This document shows positions 1 to 12,057 of a stretch of DNA of 64,000 nt, in pieces. Within the stretch, counting starts at the first letter, position 1; every line of letters begins with the position of its first letter. A program made the position numbers and the translations under genes. Below the pieces are notes generated by a model, which was not told where the DNA came from, made no database searches, and saw only the letters and a program-made list of their open reading frames with translations. Source of the stretch: Blumeriella jaapii (Eukaryota > Ascomycota > Leotiomycetes > Helotiales > Drepanopezizaceae); the NCBI GenBank assembly GCA_009599575.1, contig VWND01000069.1, positions 868,001-932,000 on the forward strand, in the 5' to 3' direction.

Positions 1-1
1 A

Positions 2-1812
2 TAAACACAACTTTTTAACTAACGTATTAATACGTCGTACGAGCGAATTCGACCGCCAAAACTTTTTTAAACGTATTTAGCGCCTGCAAACCCTTTTCCA
101 AGCAAATTAAATCGATTATCGCTTTTTAATTAAAAAACTTCGATTTTCTACGGCTTTCGAAACAATTGTTTTTATCGTTAAAATAGCTGATTTTTTTTTC
201 GTATTCCGTGTCGTTAACCAAATTTTCCACGCTAATCGCACAGCTAGCAGCCTGATAGCTTTCCGAAAAAAAGCTGTACGAAACGCTACGAAAAAAAACG
301 ACGATAATAATAATATTTCGTATATATTTAAACGCGATTTGCTGCTATATTACGATCGCTTAATAATATCAAACGTCGATTATTTTCGTTTGGCTTTTAT
401 ACGAAAAATGTACGACCAGATTTTTACCGCTTATTTTAGCGCTCGTAAAACTACGCAATTGCTTTCGGATTAATATTATTAGCGAAATATAATAGCTTTT
501 GTAAAATAATATTATCGCAACTGCCACGCTTATCGAAAGAGTTTTGTTTTAAAAAATAAACATTCCGGCCTTTTTCAGCTTTTTCCTGTTTTTAACCACT
601 TTTAAAAACACGTTATAATAAACTTTTGCAGCTTTAATAAAAATAAATACGGTTACGATAACGTATTCGTAATAATAAATCGCTTTTCCAAGCAGGTTAT
701 TTCGATTTTTTATTACAAAAATATCGACGCTCGAAGCTTCGCTAAATTGTATATATTTTACGTATATAAGTATTTTGGTCTTTTAAAAAGTATTATTAGC
801 GATCGTGGCCTTTAGTATTAGTTTATTTTCTGGTTTGAATTAAACAAAATACTCGATACGCAATTAAAGCTTTCGATAGCCGCTTATTCCGAAACCGATG
901 GTCAGACCGAAATTTACAATTAATATTTGCAAAAACGCTTTCGATTTTTCGTAAATTTTTATTAAAACGATTGGAACGAATTTCTTTTAATAATAAATTT
1001 CGCTTAAATAATTTTTTTTTACGAAAGTCTAAATGGCTTTTCACCTTTTGAAATTATATACGATTATATTTCTTATACCAATTGGAATTAAAAGCTCGAT
1101 ACTTCCCTTTTTTTCAATTTTTTATATAAGCTAAACGCAAACGAAATTCGTGCGTACGCTCGCCGCTATTACGACGTTTGAAATCTTGCCAAATCGCATT
1201 TTTAACAAGTCTACGATAAAATAAAAAAAAAATGCGAATAAATTTCGCCGCGCGATCGATTTTAACGTTGGCGATTACGTATAATTCGATATGCGTTTAT
1301 TTCCGACCTTCCGGCCTTTTCGCAAATTCGACAATTTTACAAACGGCTTTTTTAAAATTGTAGCCAAAATTTTCGATAACGCTTTTAAGCTAGACTTTTT
1401 TAGTATTATAAACGTATATTTAGTTTTTCACGCTAGTCGACTGCGTAAAACAGCTAACGACGCGTTTTTAAATCAAATTAACTTAGCTTTTAAACTTATT
1501 AATATAATTGATAAGCTTGAATACGAAATCGAAAAATTAATCGTTTATCGAATGCAGCGGAAAACTTTTTAATACAAAGCTTTTTAAATAAGCTTAAATA
1601 AAAATCTCACGTGGTACCCGCGTCTGATTTTATATATGCTTTTCTAAAAATGCGCGACTTTTATTTAACGTATAAAAAGCTTTCCGATTCTTTTGCAAAA
1701 CTTGTAAATTGGCTGAAAGCGTATTTCGAAGATTTAAATTCGTACGATTATTTGGATAGCGACGTATTAATAAATAAAAGCTCGAAGGCGCGCTTTTTTC
1801 GGACGAAAAAAT
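2..1812 (+). pseudogene. A2 pol 3' part: RNase H end, integrase, chromodomain
   Basis: Decayed C-terminal part of a Ty3/Gypsy polyprotein, read on the plus strand through several RIP-type stops. It starts in the RNase H-integrase linker (KHNFLTNVLIRR). The integrase zinc-binding region (about 400-560) and core follow, with SDRGL near 800 and ETDGQTE near 895. The integrase tail is clearest in the open segment 1291-1572, which ends in the start of a chromodomain (EYEIEKLI). The chromodomain continues as WYPASDF...LRDF-like sequence at 1611-1812. Integrase inserts the cDNA; such chromodomains are thought to tether it to modified histones. Start methionine and catalytic integrity cannot be assessed. 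Confidence 0.85.
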
Positions 1813-1814
1813 AA

Positions 1815-2083
1815 TATAACGATTTATTTTTTTGCCACCTTTCGTGTTATCCCAGCAATTACATATAGCTGCAAGCTTTCTGATCTTCTGATAAGTTTTT
1901 TTATTAATTATGGAAACTATTTATATATATAAAGCTTTTTTCTTTTAACAATTTCTGCTTTTTGCAGTTGTTAATTTTAAATAAATATTTTTGTTACAAA
2001 ACCAAAGGCTCGTTTTTTATACTATATGAATACGGCGACCAGTTGACTGATTTCCCAGCCCTCCGACTGATTAGATCGTCACA
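1815..2083 (+). repeat. A2 3' LTR
   Basis: This 269-bp LTR matches the A1 LTRs at 20756-21019 and 26915-27178. Its start has decayed from TGTAACG to TATAACG and its end is GTCACA. The terminal half (about 1990-2083) is better preserved than the first half. Confidence 0.9.
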
Positions 2084-3021
2084 AAAATCTTTGTCGATTA
2101 ATTAAATAAAAAAGCCAATAATTTATTAAAAACGCTCGTTATTAATTAAATAATTTAAATGCGATTTATAAACTTCGAAATCAAATATATTAAAAAAACA
2201 ATTAATACAGCGGCAAACGGCTTTTCCAAACGAAAACGTTTTTATTCGTTTAATTTCGCTAAATAAAACGAACAAAATATCGACGAATAAATCGCTAACG
2301 AAATCGGCTGTTTCGTTATTTGCGTTTTAAGTTTTATAAAACCGAAATTATTCGCGTTGCTATTTCGATTGGCACCGCGAATAAAAAATATTAATTCTCG
2401 GGCCGAAAAAGCATTCGCGTTATTATTTCGGCTAGCACCGCGAATAAATTTAACCGAAAACGATCGGAATAACCCGATTAGCGACGAAAATAAACTTTTA
2501 ATCGATAATTACAAAACTAAAAACTTTTATTTAATCGTATATTATTTAATTATTTTATTTAAACTATTTAACGTACTAAACTATTAATTTAAAACATTTA
2601 AAAACCAAGCTTTCGATTATATTTTAGCCGATAAAAACTATATATAATAAAAAATAATATATATTAAAAACGCTTAATAATAAATAATAAAGCTAATAAA
2701 TTTCAAATTATAAAAAAAGCCCACGAAAAAAATGTTTTATAAAAAAGCTGAAGCCATTTATCACCGAATCAAAAACGATTTTTAATAAAAAAAATACTTC
2801 GAAAACTGCAAAGCTTTCGTTAAAAATTGCATTTTTTGCTAAAAACGAAAATCTGGCCGAAAAAAAAACTTATTATATCCGACGTAGTTTTTTGAAATTT
2901 AAAAAAAAATCAATTTCGACGTTATACGCGTACCGATTACCGACCGCGAATATATATATTTTGTATTCGCTATTAACGATTTTTTTAAATAATTTAAAAA
3001 GCGACCTTTCCGAAACGCTAT
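2084..3021 (+). pseudogene. C0 left fragment: pol, RNase H end to integrase
   Basis: Part of the base-layer C copy, collinear with 14811-15756 of C1 and 30165-31103 of C2. It encodes the RNase H end (INFEIKYIKK, about 2168-2200), then the linker and the integrase zinc-binding segment (around 2730-2860, ENCKAFVKNCIFC-like). The segment at 2357-2587 happens to lack stops. It is cut at 3021 by C1 and resumes at 44567. The left end is the A2 insertion. No functional product is possible. Confidence 0.85.
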
Positions 3022-3287
3022 TGTAAAACGGTGATACCTTGTATTAATAAAAGTTGGTAGTTTTAGCTATAGTCGAGGCATAGACCCCTCCGAGACCCCC
3101 TGCCATTAACTACCTTCAACAGATATAAGAGCAAAGCATCCCTTTAAATAATACCATAAGCACGCAGTCCAATTCATACTTTCACTTATTTTTTTTTCCT
3201 TTTTTCAGTCTTTTCTAAGGATTTCTTAGACTATTTTACCCACCGATATATGGCCGTATTAATCTGGTTTTTTTATTTATTTTTATA
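3022..3287 (+). repeat. C1 5' LTR
   Basis: 266 bp. It matches LTRs at 18436, 35905, 44300, 49713 and, inverted, 46815. It contains the well kept block around 3070-3110 (gacccctccgagacccc), a poly-pyrimidine tract around 3188-3208 that varies in length between copies, and a conserved segment at about 3238-3265 (ccgatatatggccgtatt). I saw no convincing TATA box. Confidence 0.92.
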
Positions 3288-3989
3288 TTTAATAATTTAC
3301 GCAGGGATTTAAATTTCGGTATTTCGTTTTTATATACTCGCCGATGCATTTCTCAAATTTACAATTAAAATCGATTTCGATATTTCGCTATTACGGCTTA
3401 AAAAACCTTTTATATAATATTATTCGCAGTTGTATTATATAAAAGACTTTTAATAGCTTTTTTTATTTTGCGCACAGTTATTAAACTATAAAAGTGCAAT
3501 ATATTTTAAAAACGTTTAAAATTACGATTAGGCAATTCTGAACCGTGCGAAATTTAAAGCTCGAAAATCGTTTTTTTATTTAAAAATAACAAATCGAATA
3601 TTGGTTCGTACGCTTCGACCGCTGCGCTCGGCCTTTTTAAACTAAATCTTTTTTAATTAAACGCTTGGCGAAAACTTAATCTTTTAATTTTGCGCTTTAT
3701 AACTATAGCAATTACAATTTGCGGCTTTTTATTAAAAATAATAAAAAAATGGCTGTACGTGCATTAGTTTAAGCCACGGAATATCGAAACCGTAAATTAT
3801 ACAGCAATATTATATTAATTCAATTAATTTACTAAAAAACAAGTTTTTTAATATATTATTTAAATATCTGGACGCAATTTTATTTTATTTAACTTTTTTA
3901 AAAAACATAAAAACTTTTTTAATAACTTTTTTATTAAAAACGATTCTTTTTATACTGAAAACCCTTAATCTGCAACTTCAGAAAACACT
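3288..3989 (+). other. C1 untranslated leader between 5' LTR and gag
   Basis: About 700 bp without a recognisable reading frame. It is collinear with 18707-19409 in C2. The segment just after the LTR (tttaataatttacgcaggg) is where the primer-binding site should be; RIP prevents assigning a tRNA. A less mutated GC-rich block lies at about 3606-3632. Nothing else recognised. Confidence 0.6.
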
Positions 3990-5560
3990 TATTCGTTTAA
4001 TTCAAATCCCACCAATATTTTTATTAATATTATAAACAACGACGCTTTTCGTTTTTTATACGAGGCCGTATACCCTTTCCTGGCTTCTCTGGTGCACTTT
4101 TATTTAATAGCGCCAATATTACCGATTTTATCGAAAAATATAAAAAAACTTATAAAGATTTCGGAGTTTTTAAAACTGAAATATTCGATAAACTTTTTCG
4201 CTATTATAACCCAACTACTAAAAATATTATTAAATCGATAAATAAATGGAAAGCTATTAAAGCTCGAAACTGGCGTAAGCTAGTTAAAACTCTGAAATCG
4301 GAATTCCGAAATTACGATCGTTAGCAAATTCGCGATATTATCGCTTTTTTTAAACAATTTATTATAATAATTCGCTAAACTAAAAAACTTAAAGCTTATT
4401 ATCGTATTTATACGAAAGTTTTTAGCGTTTTCGTTAATAAAAAAGTCTTAAGCGAAATTAAGCAGAAAAATTGTTTTTACTTAGCTTTTTAATTAGCATT
4501 CGCAACAAAATTATTAAGCATTTTAAAGTTAATAAACAAAATTCTGAAATTTTCGATTAATATTTCAAATTTATAAAATTCGTTTTTAAACAAAATTAAA
4601 GCGAACGTATTATTAAAGCTATAAACCAAAAAAAATCTCCTTTTTTTATCTACAAAAAAAACGTGGAAGCTTTAATACAGAAATATGCCTAGCTATTAAA
4701 AGTTACCGAAATCGCTAAAAAACAGCCAGTTATTATATTATTTAATCGTTTTACAAAATCTACTGGCTTAGAAAAGCTTAATAAAAATATCGAAACTTTC
4801 GTATCAAAATTTACCGATATTAAAATTTAAAAACTGCAAAGCAAAATCGAAGGTTTTATATAATAATAGAAAAAACTTTTCTACGTTAATTCGGATAATA
4901 AAAATGATTAAAATAACTTTTACAATAATTATTTTTTTTAAAATGCGCGAAGCGATCAGCTTCGCTAAGCCATCGTAAAAATAATGGTTGTTTAATAATA
5001 ACCTTTTCGTGCTAGCGATCAGAATCAGCGAAATATTAATTACAATAACGATTATTAAAAGAAAAAAAGAAATCAACGCGGAAATCAAAATCGCGGCTAC
5101 CAAAATAGTAAAAGTAATTATTAAAACAGATTCCGTAGTTTTAAGTGTAGATTTTGTAATAACAGAGAAATTTACTGCGAAAAACCTTATATTCGTTTTG
5201 AATGCAAAGCATTTAATTTCTGTATAAATAATAATATTTGCTATATTAATAAATACGGCGCGATTTGCTTCGGCCCGACGGAAGCAGAAATAAACCTTTT
5301 TAATAAAGCTGAAAATCAAAGCTGGTTAAATATTATTCGCTTAAAAATAAAAAATACGAAATAAAACGATTGTTTGAAAAATAGAAAAAATACAAAAACG
5401 AGTTTTACTAATAAAAAAGAAAACATTTAAAAAAGCGTATTAATCAAAAAGAAATCTTTTATTTTAAATATAAATGAAATTCAAATATATAAATAAAAAA
5501 TAAATATATATATTATTAATATAATTATCGCATTTGCAAATATTATAATTATATAATTAA
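3990..5560 (+). pseudogene. C1 gag, cut by the D insertion
   Basis: The plus-strand reading gives a typical retrotransposon Gag: a capsid-like segment from about 4103 (SANITDFIEKYKK, then NWRKLVKTLKSEFRNYD) to about 4800, followed by a Cys-rich stretch at about 5130-5290 (FKCRFCNN...YCEKPY...CFGPTEAE). The latter suggests a divergent zinc-binding nucleocapsid region rather than a classic CCHC knuckle. The frame continues past D at 12058 into protease without an obvious gag stop, so a gag-pol fusion is likely. TAA and TAG codons sit mostly where CAA/CAG (Gln) would fit. The start codon is not identifiable. Confidence 0.75.
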
Positions 5561-5574
5561 TGTTACGATCCTGG

Positions 5575-5664
5575 CCAGTGGTATGGCTGCCAGTGGTATG
5601 GCTGCCAGTGGTATGGTTGCCAGTGGTATGGCTGCCAGTGGTATGGTTGCCAGTGGTATGAATG
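5575..5664 (+). repeat. 15-bp tandem repeat in D 5' LTR
   Basis: Six consecutive 15-bp units of CCAGTGGTATGGCTG, varying at the 13th base (c/t); the last unit ends gaatg. A degenerate half unit (ctggtggtgttgg) follows. The same six units occur in the 3' LTR. Confidence 0.95.
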
Positions 5665-5752
5665 CTGGTGGTGTTGGATTAAGGTTTGGGCACGGACCAC
5701 CTCGGCCACTAGGCCTCGCGCTAAGTCACGTGACCCATAAGCGCAATCCACT

Positions 5753-5789
5753 GTATATAAAGTTCGCGACCCCGAGCATTTTAGCTCGG
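5753..5789 (+). promoter_or_regulatory. D LTR TATA-like box and downstream hairpin
   Basis: GTATATAAAG starts at 5753. Ten bases further on is the inverted repeat CCGAGC (5772-5777) / GCTCGG (5784-5789) with a 6-base loop. The arrangement suits a core promoter and the start of the R region of the LTR transcript. The 3' LTR has the hairpin at 11957-11974, but its box has decayed to gtacataaag. Role inferred from position only. Confidence 0.5.
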
Positions 5790-5919
5790 TGTTTTTCTTT
5801 TAATTTACATGCGTACTTTTTAATTTATATCACCACTCTTTTGATCATCCTTAAGCTAGCTGTAATATAAAAAAAGACCAAATAATTTTCGCTGGAAAGC
5901 TTTGTATCTACGATTAAAA

Positions 5920-7490
5920 ACTCGATCTGCCTTTGCAATTCGAACTTTTTTCAGGCCGCCCGTACCGATGTTTATTTATCGATGTTTTAATTAAAACTCC
6001 TTTTTATTAATTTTATTTCCAAAAAAAGCTGGAATCTTTTTTTCCTATTAATTCGATCTGCTTTTGCAATTCGAATCGCTTTTTCTTAATATATCCTATG
6101 CTTTTTTTATAAGTCGACGCGGCATTCGAAAACGAACGTAATTCGTACGATTCGGCTTCGAATCAGCATTTCCATTTTTTGCTTCCGCTTTTAGCGCTTT
6201 CGAATTTCCATTCGTTTCAAGCTTTTTCGACGATTTTGGCAGCGAATTTTTATTTTACGATTTTTTTACCGAATTATAATTATCTGCTAAATTTTTTCGC
6301 TCGATCATCGAACTTAAAATCGAATTATACGACGCTAATATTCTAATACTTCCAAACCGACGAATATTTTTACGATTGCCCAGCATATTTGCTAACGCTG
6401 AAAAATTTATTACGGCCCAGCAGTTTTAAATCGCTCAAATAATCGCTTAAGCTATTGCCGCCGCTCGCTTTCCAGCTTTTTTCGCTAATATCGTCCGCGA
6501 CGCTTTTTTTTTATTCCGAGCTTCGCGCGCTTTTATCGCAAACTTTTAATCAATTTCCGAATATTATTTTTCCGTTTTCGACCCGGCTATTTTTCGAATC
6601 GAGCTATTTAAAATCAAATACTTTCGCTACGCTTTTAGCGACTATTAAAAAAATTAAATATAACGTATAAAAAATAAATATAAAATTGTTTATTAAAAAA
6701 TATTTAAAAAACTTTATATAAAACATAAATCAAGCCAAAGCATATTTTAAATATATTATTAAAAAAGCAAAAACTATTATTTTAAAACATTTAAATTTCG
6801 AATTTTATAACCAAGCCTAATCGGTCCGAAACGTTTTCCGCATTTTTAATCAGCGCTTTTTTAATTACAACCGCGTTTAATTTGCTAAATTGTAATATAA
6901 TAAACTTTATATAAACAACGGTTAAATTTATAATAATTTTCGTTTTTTATTTATCCGTTACGCAATTATTAGCAAAATTACTAAAAACCGTTGATTTAAA
7001 AATATATGCGAAAAAGTCATTTTTATTTTTAAATACGATTTTCGAATAAAAAAATACAAAATAAATAATAATTATATTATTTTAAACGAATTTTTGGCCG
7101 TTGCGAATAAAAAATCACGCAATATCCGAGCTAAAAAAATAGTTTTTATTCGTCGCATAAACTATTTTTTTTTTATTATAGCTTTTACTAATCAGAATTT
7201 TAGGCGTATTTCCGGTATTTTTAAAGTTTTATAACGTTTTATTTTTTTAGCTTTTTTTGCTCGCATAACTTTTTTTTTTTCTAGCAAAAATTTTTACAAG
7301 CGTATAGCTGCCATTTCTGCCATTCCCGGTTCTCTCCGCTTAGCTGCGCGTTTTCTTAGCGCTTATTATAATTACGGCAAGCCCGGCCATTTCGCAAACG
7401 TTTGCTCCGACGCTAAGCTTAATCGCAAAATCGCCGAAATAGCTATCGATAAAAAACAAAACGATTTATTAAAAAACTTTTAAGCCGTGG
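5920..7490 (+). pseudogene. D gag
   Basis: Heavily RIP-mutated plus-strand gag. Recognisable parts are a capsid-like segment around 6300-6500 (ELYDANILILPN, then AEKFITAQQF) and a nucleocapsid zinc knuckle at about 7365-7400, readable as YxxYGKPGHFANVC. There two Cys codons have become Tyr (TGC/TGT to TAC/TAT), as expected of a CX2CX4HX4C motif after G-to-A mutation. The open segment at 6455-6670 is in a different frame and is not the Gag frame. Start uncertain. Confidence 0.7.
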
Positions 7491-7499
7491 CAAAAACTT

Positions 7500-10400
7500 T
7501 TATTATAATAAAAAATTCGATTTATAAAAGAATTTAAAGTTTAACCAACGCTTTTTAATAAAAAAGCGATAGTTTTTAGTTGTTATAAAACTAACACGTA
7601 ATAAATTATATATTAAAATATTTGCATATATCGATAACGGAGCTAATATTTTCGATACGATTAAAACTTTTTTAGCGTATTAACTTTTTTAAACGTTTCG
7701 AAATAAGTTTTATTCGGCTGCATAAATTTATTATATCTACCGGCTATAATAGCGAGCCGAAAAAGTTTATTTTTTTTGCTATTTTTTTTTTTTTTACGAT
7801 TAACCGACGTCGTATAAATTTTTTTTTTCTGGTCACAAATCTGGGCTTTACCGACGTTTTTATTAATCGCAAATTTTTATAATACTACGATTTAAAACAA
7901 GCGTATAATTAAAAAAAAAATAAAATAAAATAATTATTCGATATACCCGTTATTTTTTATTTTAACAAATAATTATTCGTCGATTTTAATCAGCGAAAAA
8001 AACTTAAAATGCTTAGTCGTATATATTAAAAAAATATAAATAAACGAAACAGCGCAATAAAAGCTTTATATACCTCTGCTAATATTTTTACAACGATCAA
8101 AAAGATTTATTTAAGCTTTGGAATTAATAAACCTTCCACGTTTATACGAAATTTTAAAAGCAGTTTAAATAAAATAGAAAAGTTTTTTATTAGCAGTTTT
8201 AAACCGATCAAGCCGGTTTTTTCAACCGGGCCAATTGCTATTTTTTTTACTTTTAATTATAATATTAATTATATTTCCGCTTTTATATTTAGCGTTTTGC
8301 AAATACGTTACGAAAAGCGAATACGAACCGCGAAAAAAAAAAAGTTATTATTATTTAGCGATTATACGTTTTATTATTTTTATATATAATATAAATAAAA
8401 AACGTTTCCGCCGTACGAAAATCGCCGAATTTTAAAAAAGTTATACAATTCGCGGCAGTAAAAAACATTTCCGTTTCCGACGTTTTACAAACCAAATATA
8501 ACGACAACGTAGTTTTTATAAAAAAGCTTTTCTTAGTTTAATATTCGAAATTCGAAAAACTGTTTTATAAGCAAAAAAACGATAAGCTCGTTTTTCGCCG
8601 CCTCGGTATAAATTACAAAATATATTTTGCTACGAAAAATACGCTTTTTATAAAACTATTTAAACGCTTTACGAATAAACAGCTTATAAAAATCAAAAGT
8701 TATATTTTCGATAATTTATACAAAAGTTTTATTAAACTTTTTAATACTTTTTTCGCTGCTCCGATTTTATTTATTAAAAAGTCAAACGGCTTTATACGCT
8801 TATATATCGATTACCGTAAGCTTAACGATTTTACGAAAAAAAATTCTTATTTTTTACTTTTAATCGACGAAATACTAACGCGAATTATTAAAACCAAAAT
8901 GTTTACGAAAATCAATATTTAATAAGTATTTAATCGAATCCGGATATTCGAAAAATCTAAAAAACTAATTAATTTCCGCATCCGATACGATATATATAAA
9001 TATAAAATCTTTTCGTTCGGCTTTATTAATAAATCCGCTATATTTTAACGTTTTATTAATAATATTTTTATAAAACATTTATATAATTTCTGCTCGGCGT
9101 ATTTTAACGATATTTTTATTTATTTCGCAAATAATTTAAAATATAAAATCCACGTTAAAAAAATTTTGTCGATTTTAAAAAAATACGATTTAAAAACTGA
9201 TATTAAAAAATGCGAGTTTAATATTACAAAAACTAAATTTTTAAATTTCGTTATTAATATTTAAAATATTAAAATAAACCCGGAAAAAATCGCTATTATT
9301 AAAAATTAGCAATATACAACGAATATGCGAGGCGTGCAAAGCTTTTTAGGCTTTTGCAATTTCTATAAACGCTTTATAGCCGGCTACAATCGTATTTACC
9401 GTTTTTTCATTGCTTTTATAAGCAAAAACGTTTTTTTCGTATTCGAAAAAAAACAAAAAAACGCATAAAAAATATTGCGCAAAATTTTTTGCTAAGCGTT
9501 TCTATTTTGTGCTATTACGACTTTTATAAGCAAACGCGCCTGAAAACCGACTTTTTTAATAAAATAATAATTAGCGTATTATCGCAATTGCAAAAAAATA
9601 ACTTTTATTATCCGATCGGTTTTTTTTTTAAAATTATAATCGACGCCGAATTTAATTATCCGATTTACGATAAAAAGCTTTTCGCCATTTTTCGCTTTTT
9701 TAAAAACTATAAGCCGAAGCTGTTAAGCGCTTAAAAAAACGTATATATATACACCGATCACCGCGTTTTAAAATATTTTATAATAATTAAAAATTTTTCG
9801 GCCCGATAAGCCCGATAAGCCGAGTTTTTCGCCGATTTTTATTTTATAATTATATACCGGTCGGAAATTATTAATACGCTCGCTGATATTTTTTTTCGCA
9901 AAAACCAAAATATTTTTTTATTAAAAGCGCGACAGCGAATAGCTCGAAAGCAGCAAATGCTTTTAAACGATAAATTAAATTTATAAATCTTAAAAAAAAT
10001 GGTTGCTAAAAGCATAACTACGTTAGCGCCTATAAAAATAGCGTCCGATAAACGCGACAACGACAGTATTTTTTCCGAAAAAAACAGCGAAAACGAAAAA
10101 AATAAAATATTTACAAAAAAACCCGCAGATTTAATTTTCGTAATCGCGTACGATATATATAATTATATAATTATAAACGATTTGTTACAAATTAACAAAA
10201 ACTTTTTCTTTTTCGAAGCGTAACGAACGCAAATCCGTAATTATAATTTTAATTACTAACTGCGATAAAATAAATTATTTTTCCAAAGCAAATTTATAAT
10301 ACTTTTAAAACCTTCCGAATTACGAACTTTTCTGATCCGATATATCCATAAGCAATTTTGCGTAATATACGCTGAAATAAAAAAAATAAAGCTTTTAATC

Positions 10401-11730
10401 GGTCGCAAATATTATTAAAAAATTATAAAAGCAAATATATAATAATACGTTTCGAATTGTCGTTGCATACGAATAAAAGCTAGGCGCGACAAAACCCCGG
10501 GCTTTTTAAAACTTTTGTTTATATCCAGCAGATTTTATTAATATTTAACGATAAATTTTACGAAGCTTTTATTAAACGAAAATAATTACGATTTCGCTTT
10601 CGTAGTAATAAATCGCTTATTTAAAAAACTTTTATTAATCCTTTGCCATAAAACTATTACAGCGAAAAAACTGGCAGCTTTATTTTTGGTTTATTAAATA
10701 CGCTATTTCGGCATGTCGGATTTAATTATTTCGGACCGAAAAACTTAGTTTATTTCGGTTTTTTAGCAAAAACTCTGCCGTATATTAAAAATCAAAATCA
10801 AATTAATTATTGCGTATAATTTTAATATCGATAAGCAAATCGAAATAATAAATTAATATATTAAATAACGCTTCCGTTTTTTTTGCTTTTATTATCAAAA
10901 CAATTAAAAACGCTTTTTATTTTTAATAAATATTATATAACTGATTTTGTCGTATAAATTTTTCGGCAACGTTTTTTTTTTTAAAATTTTAAATAAATAC
11001 GAAGCTCGTATATTTTAAAATATAAACAACTTTCGTTCTTTTCGCTCGGCCACCGAAAAGCTTAATCGCGACGAAGCTTTATATTTGGCCTTCCGAGCTA
11101 AAAAGATTATAAAATACGCACAATCGTTTATTGCGTAATAACAAGCCAAAATAAAACGCTTCGCTAACTTATACAAACGACCGGTAAATTAAAATATAAG
11201 CGACGAAATATTAATAAATTTTAAAAATTAAAAGCTCGACCGATTTTTTCGAAAGCTTTCGGACAAATAATACGGCCCAATTAAAATCGTCGACAAAATA
11301 AAAGAAAATTAAAAGCTTAACTTTTTCGCAGATTAATTAATTTATTCAATTTTTCATTTATATTCGCTCCGAAAATATATTAGCAATCTTTTATCTGGCC
11401 AACGCCGCCCCGAACCAGCTTTTATTCAACTATTTTCCGAACAAACGAAATAAAAAATCGAAAAAATAATAAATTCGAAATTATATAAAAAAATATTATA
11501 ATATTAAATCAATTGGAAAAGCGCTAATAAAAATCTCGAATAATACTTTTGTTCTGACGTTATAACGGCCTTCCATATTTTTTAAATATTCCACCGATTA
11601 TATTTTATCGCCAAAAGCCTTTTCCGAGCGCTTTTCGTATAATTGCAAGCTTACAACGAAAGCAGGAAAAATTACACTGAATTGGAAAACGACAGACCCA
11701 TGACTGCAATTGCGAGAACGCAGTTTTTCG
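7500..11730 (+). pseudogene. D pol: protease, RT, RNase H, integrase, chromodomain
   Basis: Domains in order. Protease has the active-site-like YIDNGANIF near 7630. RT has YIDYRKLN near 8810 and the catalytic motif decayed to YFND near 9100 (one Asp now Asn), then LGFCNFYKRFI near 9350. RNase H lies at about 9489-9960 (YTDHRVLKYF near 9755). Integrase spans about 10260-11330. A chromodomain at about 11450-11700 ends in the well kept ENDRPMTAI around 11680-11705. Reverse transcription and integration functions are known for the family; this copy is inactive. Confidence 0.85.
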
Positions 11731-11745
11731 GAAGGGGGGGGGTAG
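11731..11745 (+). other. D polypurine tract
   Basis: A purine-rich run, GAAGGGGGGGGGTAG, directly before the 3' LTR. This is the expected position of the plus-strand primer for reverse transcription. Its G-run has escaped mutation. Confidence 0.8.
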
Positions 11746-12052
11746 TGTTACGATCCTGGCCAGTGGTATAACTGCCAGTGGTATGGCTGCCAGTGGTATG
11801 GTTGCCAGTGGTATAGCTGCCAGTGGTATAGTTGCCAGTAGTATAAATGCTGGTGGTGTTGAATTAAGGTTTGGGCACGGACCACCTCGGCCACTAGGCC
11901 TCGCGCTAAATCACGTGACCCATAAGCGCAACCCACTGTACATAAAGTTCGCGACCCCGAGCATTCTAGCTCGGTGTTTTTCTTTTAATTTACATGCGTA
12001 CCTTTTGGTCCATATCACCACCCTTCTGATCACCCTCAAGCTAGCTGTGACA
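11746..12052 (+). repeat. D 3' LTR
   Basis: 307 bp, TGTTACG...GTGACA. It includes the six-unit 15-bp array (11760-11849), here more G-to-A mutated than in the 5' LTR (gtata for gtatg). CACGTG is at 11912-11917. It is followed by the ATTAA duplication and the resumed C1 sequence. Confidence 0.95.
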
Positions 12053-12057
12053 ATTAA

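Larger units (their letters stand above)
1..2083 (+). mobile_element. A2: 3' part of a family A Ty3/Gypsy chromovirus
   Basis: Truncated by the window edge. It aligns along its whole length with 25090-27178 of the complete A1 copy. It holds the end of RNase H, integrase, a chromodomain and the 3' LTR. The LTR end (...GTCACA at 2083) is followed by AAAAT and then by family C sequence (compare 14811 and 30165). It therefore sits inside C0, with AAAAT (2084-2088) as the expected target duplication. The left partner lies outside the window. Confidence 0.9.
5561..5867 (+). repeat. D 5' LTR
   Basis: 307 bp, starting TGTTACGATCC and ending GCTGTAATA (decayed from GCTGTGACA, as kept at 12052). It carries a 15-bp tandem array at its start, a CACGTG box (5727-5732), a TATA-like box and a short hairpin. 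Differences from the 3' LTR are transitions. Confidence 0.95.
5561..12052 (+). mobile_element. D: complete Ty3/Gypsy chromovirus, 6,492 bp
   Basis: Two 307-bp LTRs flank gag and pol. The 5-bp target duplication ATTAA is exact (5556-5560 and 12053-12057). The same position in C2, near 27410, carries a single ATTAA followed by gccagcgaacc, so the empty site is visible. RIP is moderate: gag and RT are full of stops, but the LTRs, the chromodomain end and the polypurine tract are well preserved. Confidence 0.95.

Noticed and set aside
4804..5319. 171-codon minus-strand open frame in family C gag, also at 20223-20738 in C2
   Set aside because: Lies antisense to gag, whose sense reading (SANITDFIEKYKK and the Cys-rich region) is convincing. 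RIP makes stops in the sense strand (CAA to TAA) while the antisense stays open (TTA Leu), so conservation in two copies is expected without coding.
5563..5751. Open frames with repeated YHWQP or MAASG/MVASG peptides in the D LTRs (5563-5870, 11748-12130)
   Set aside because: Produced by the 15-bp tandem DNA repeat, which stays open in several frames on both strands. They lie wholly in LTR sequence.
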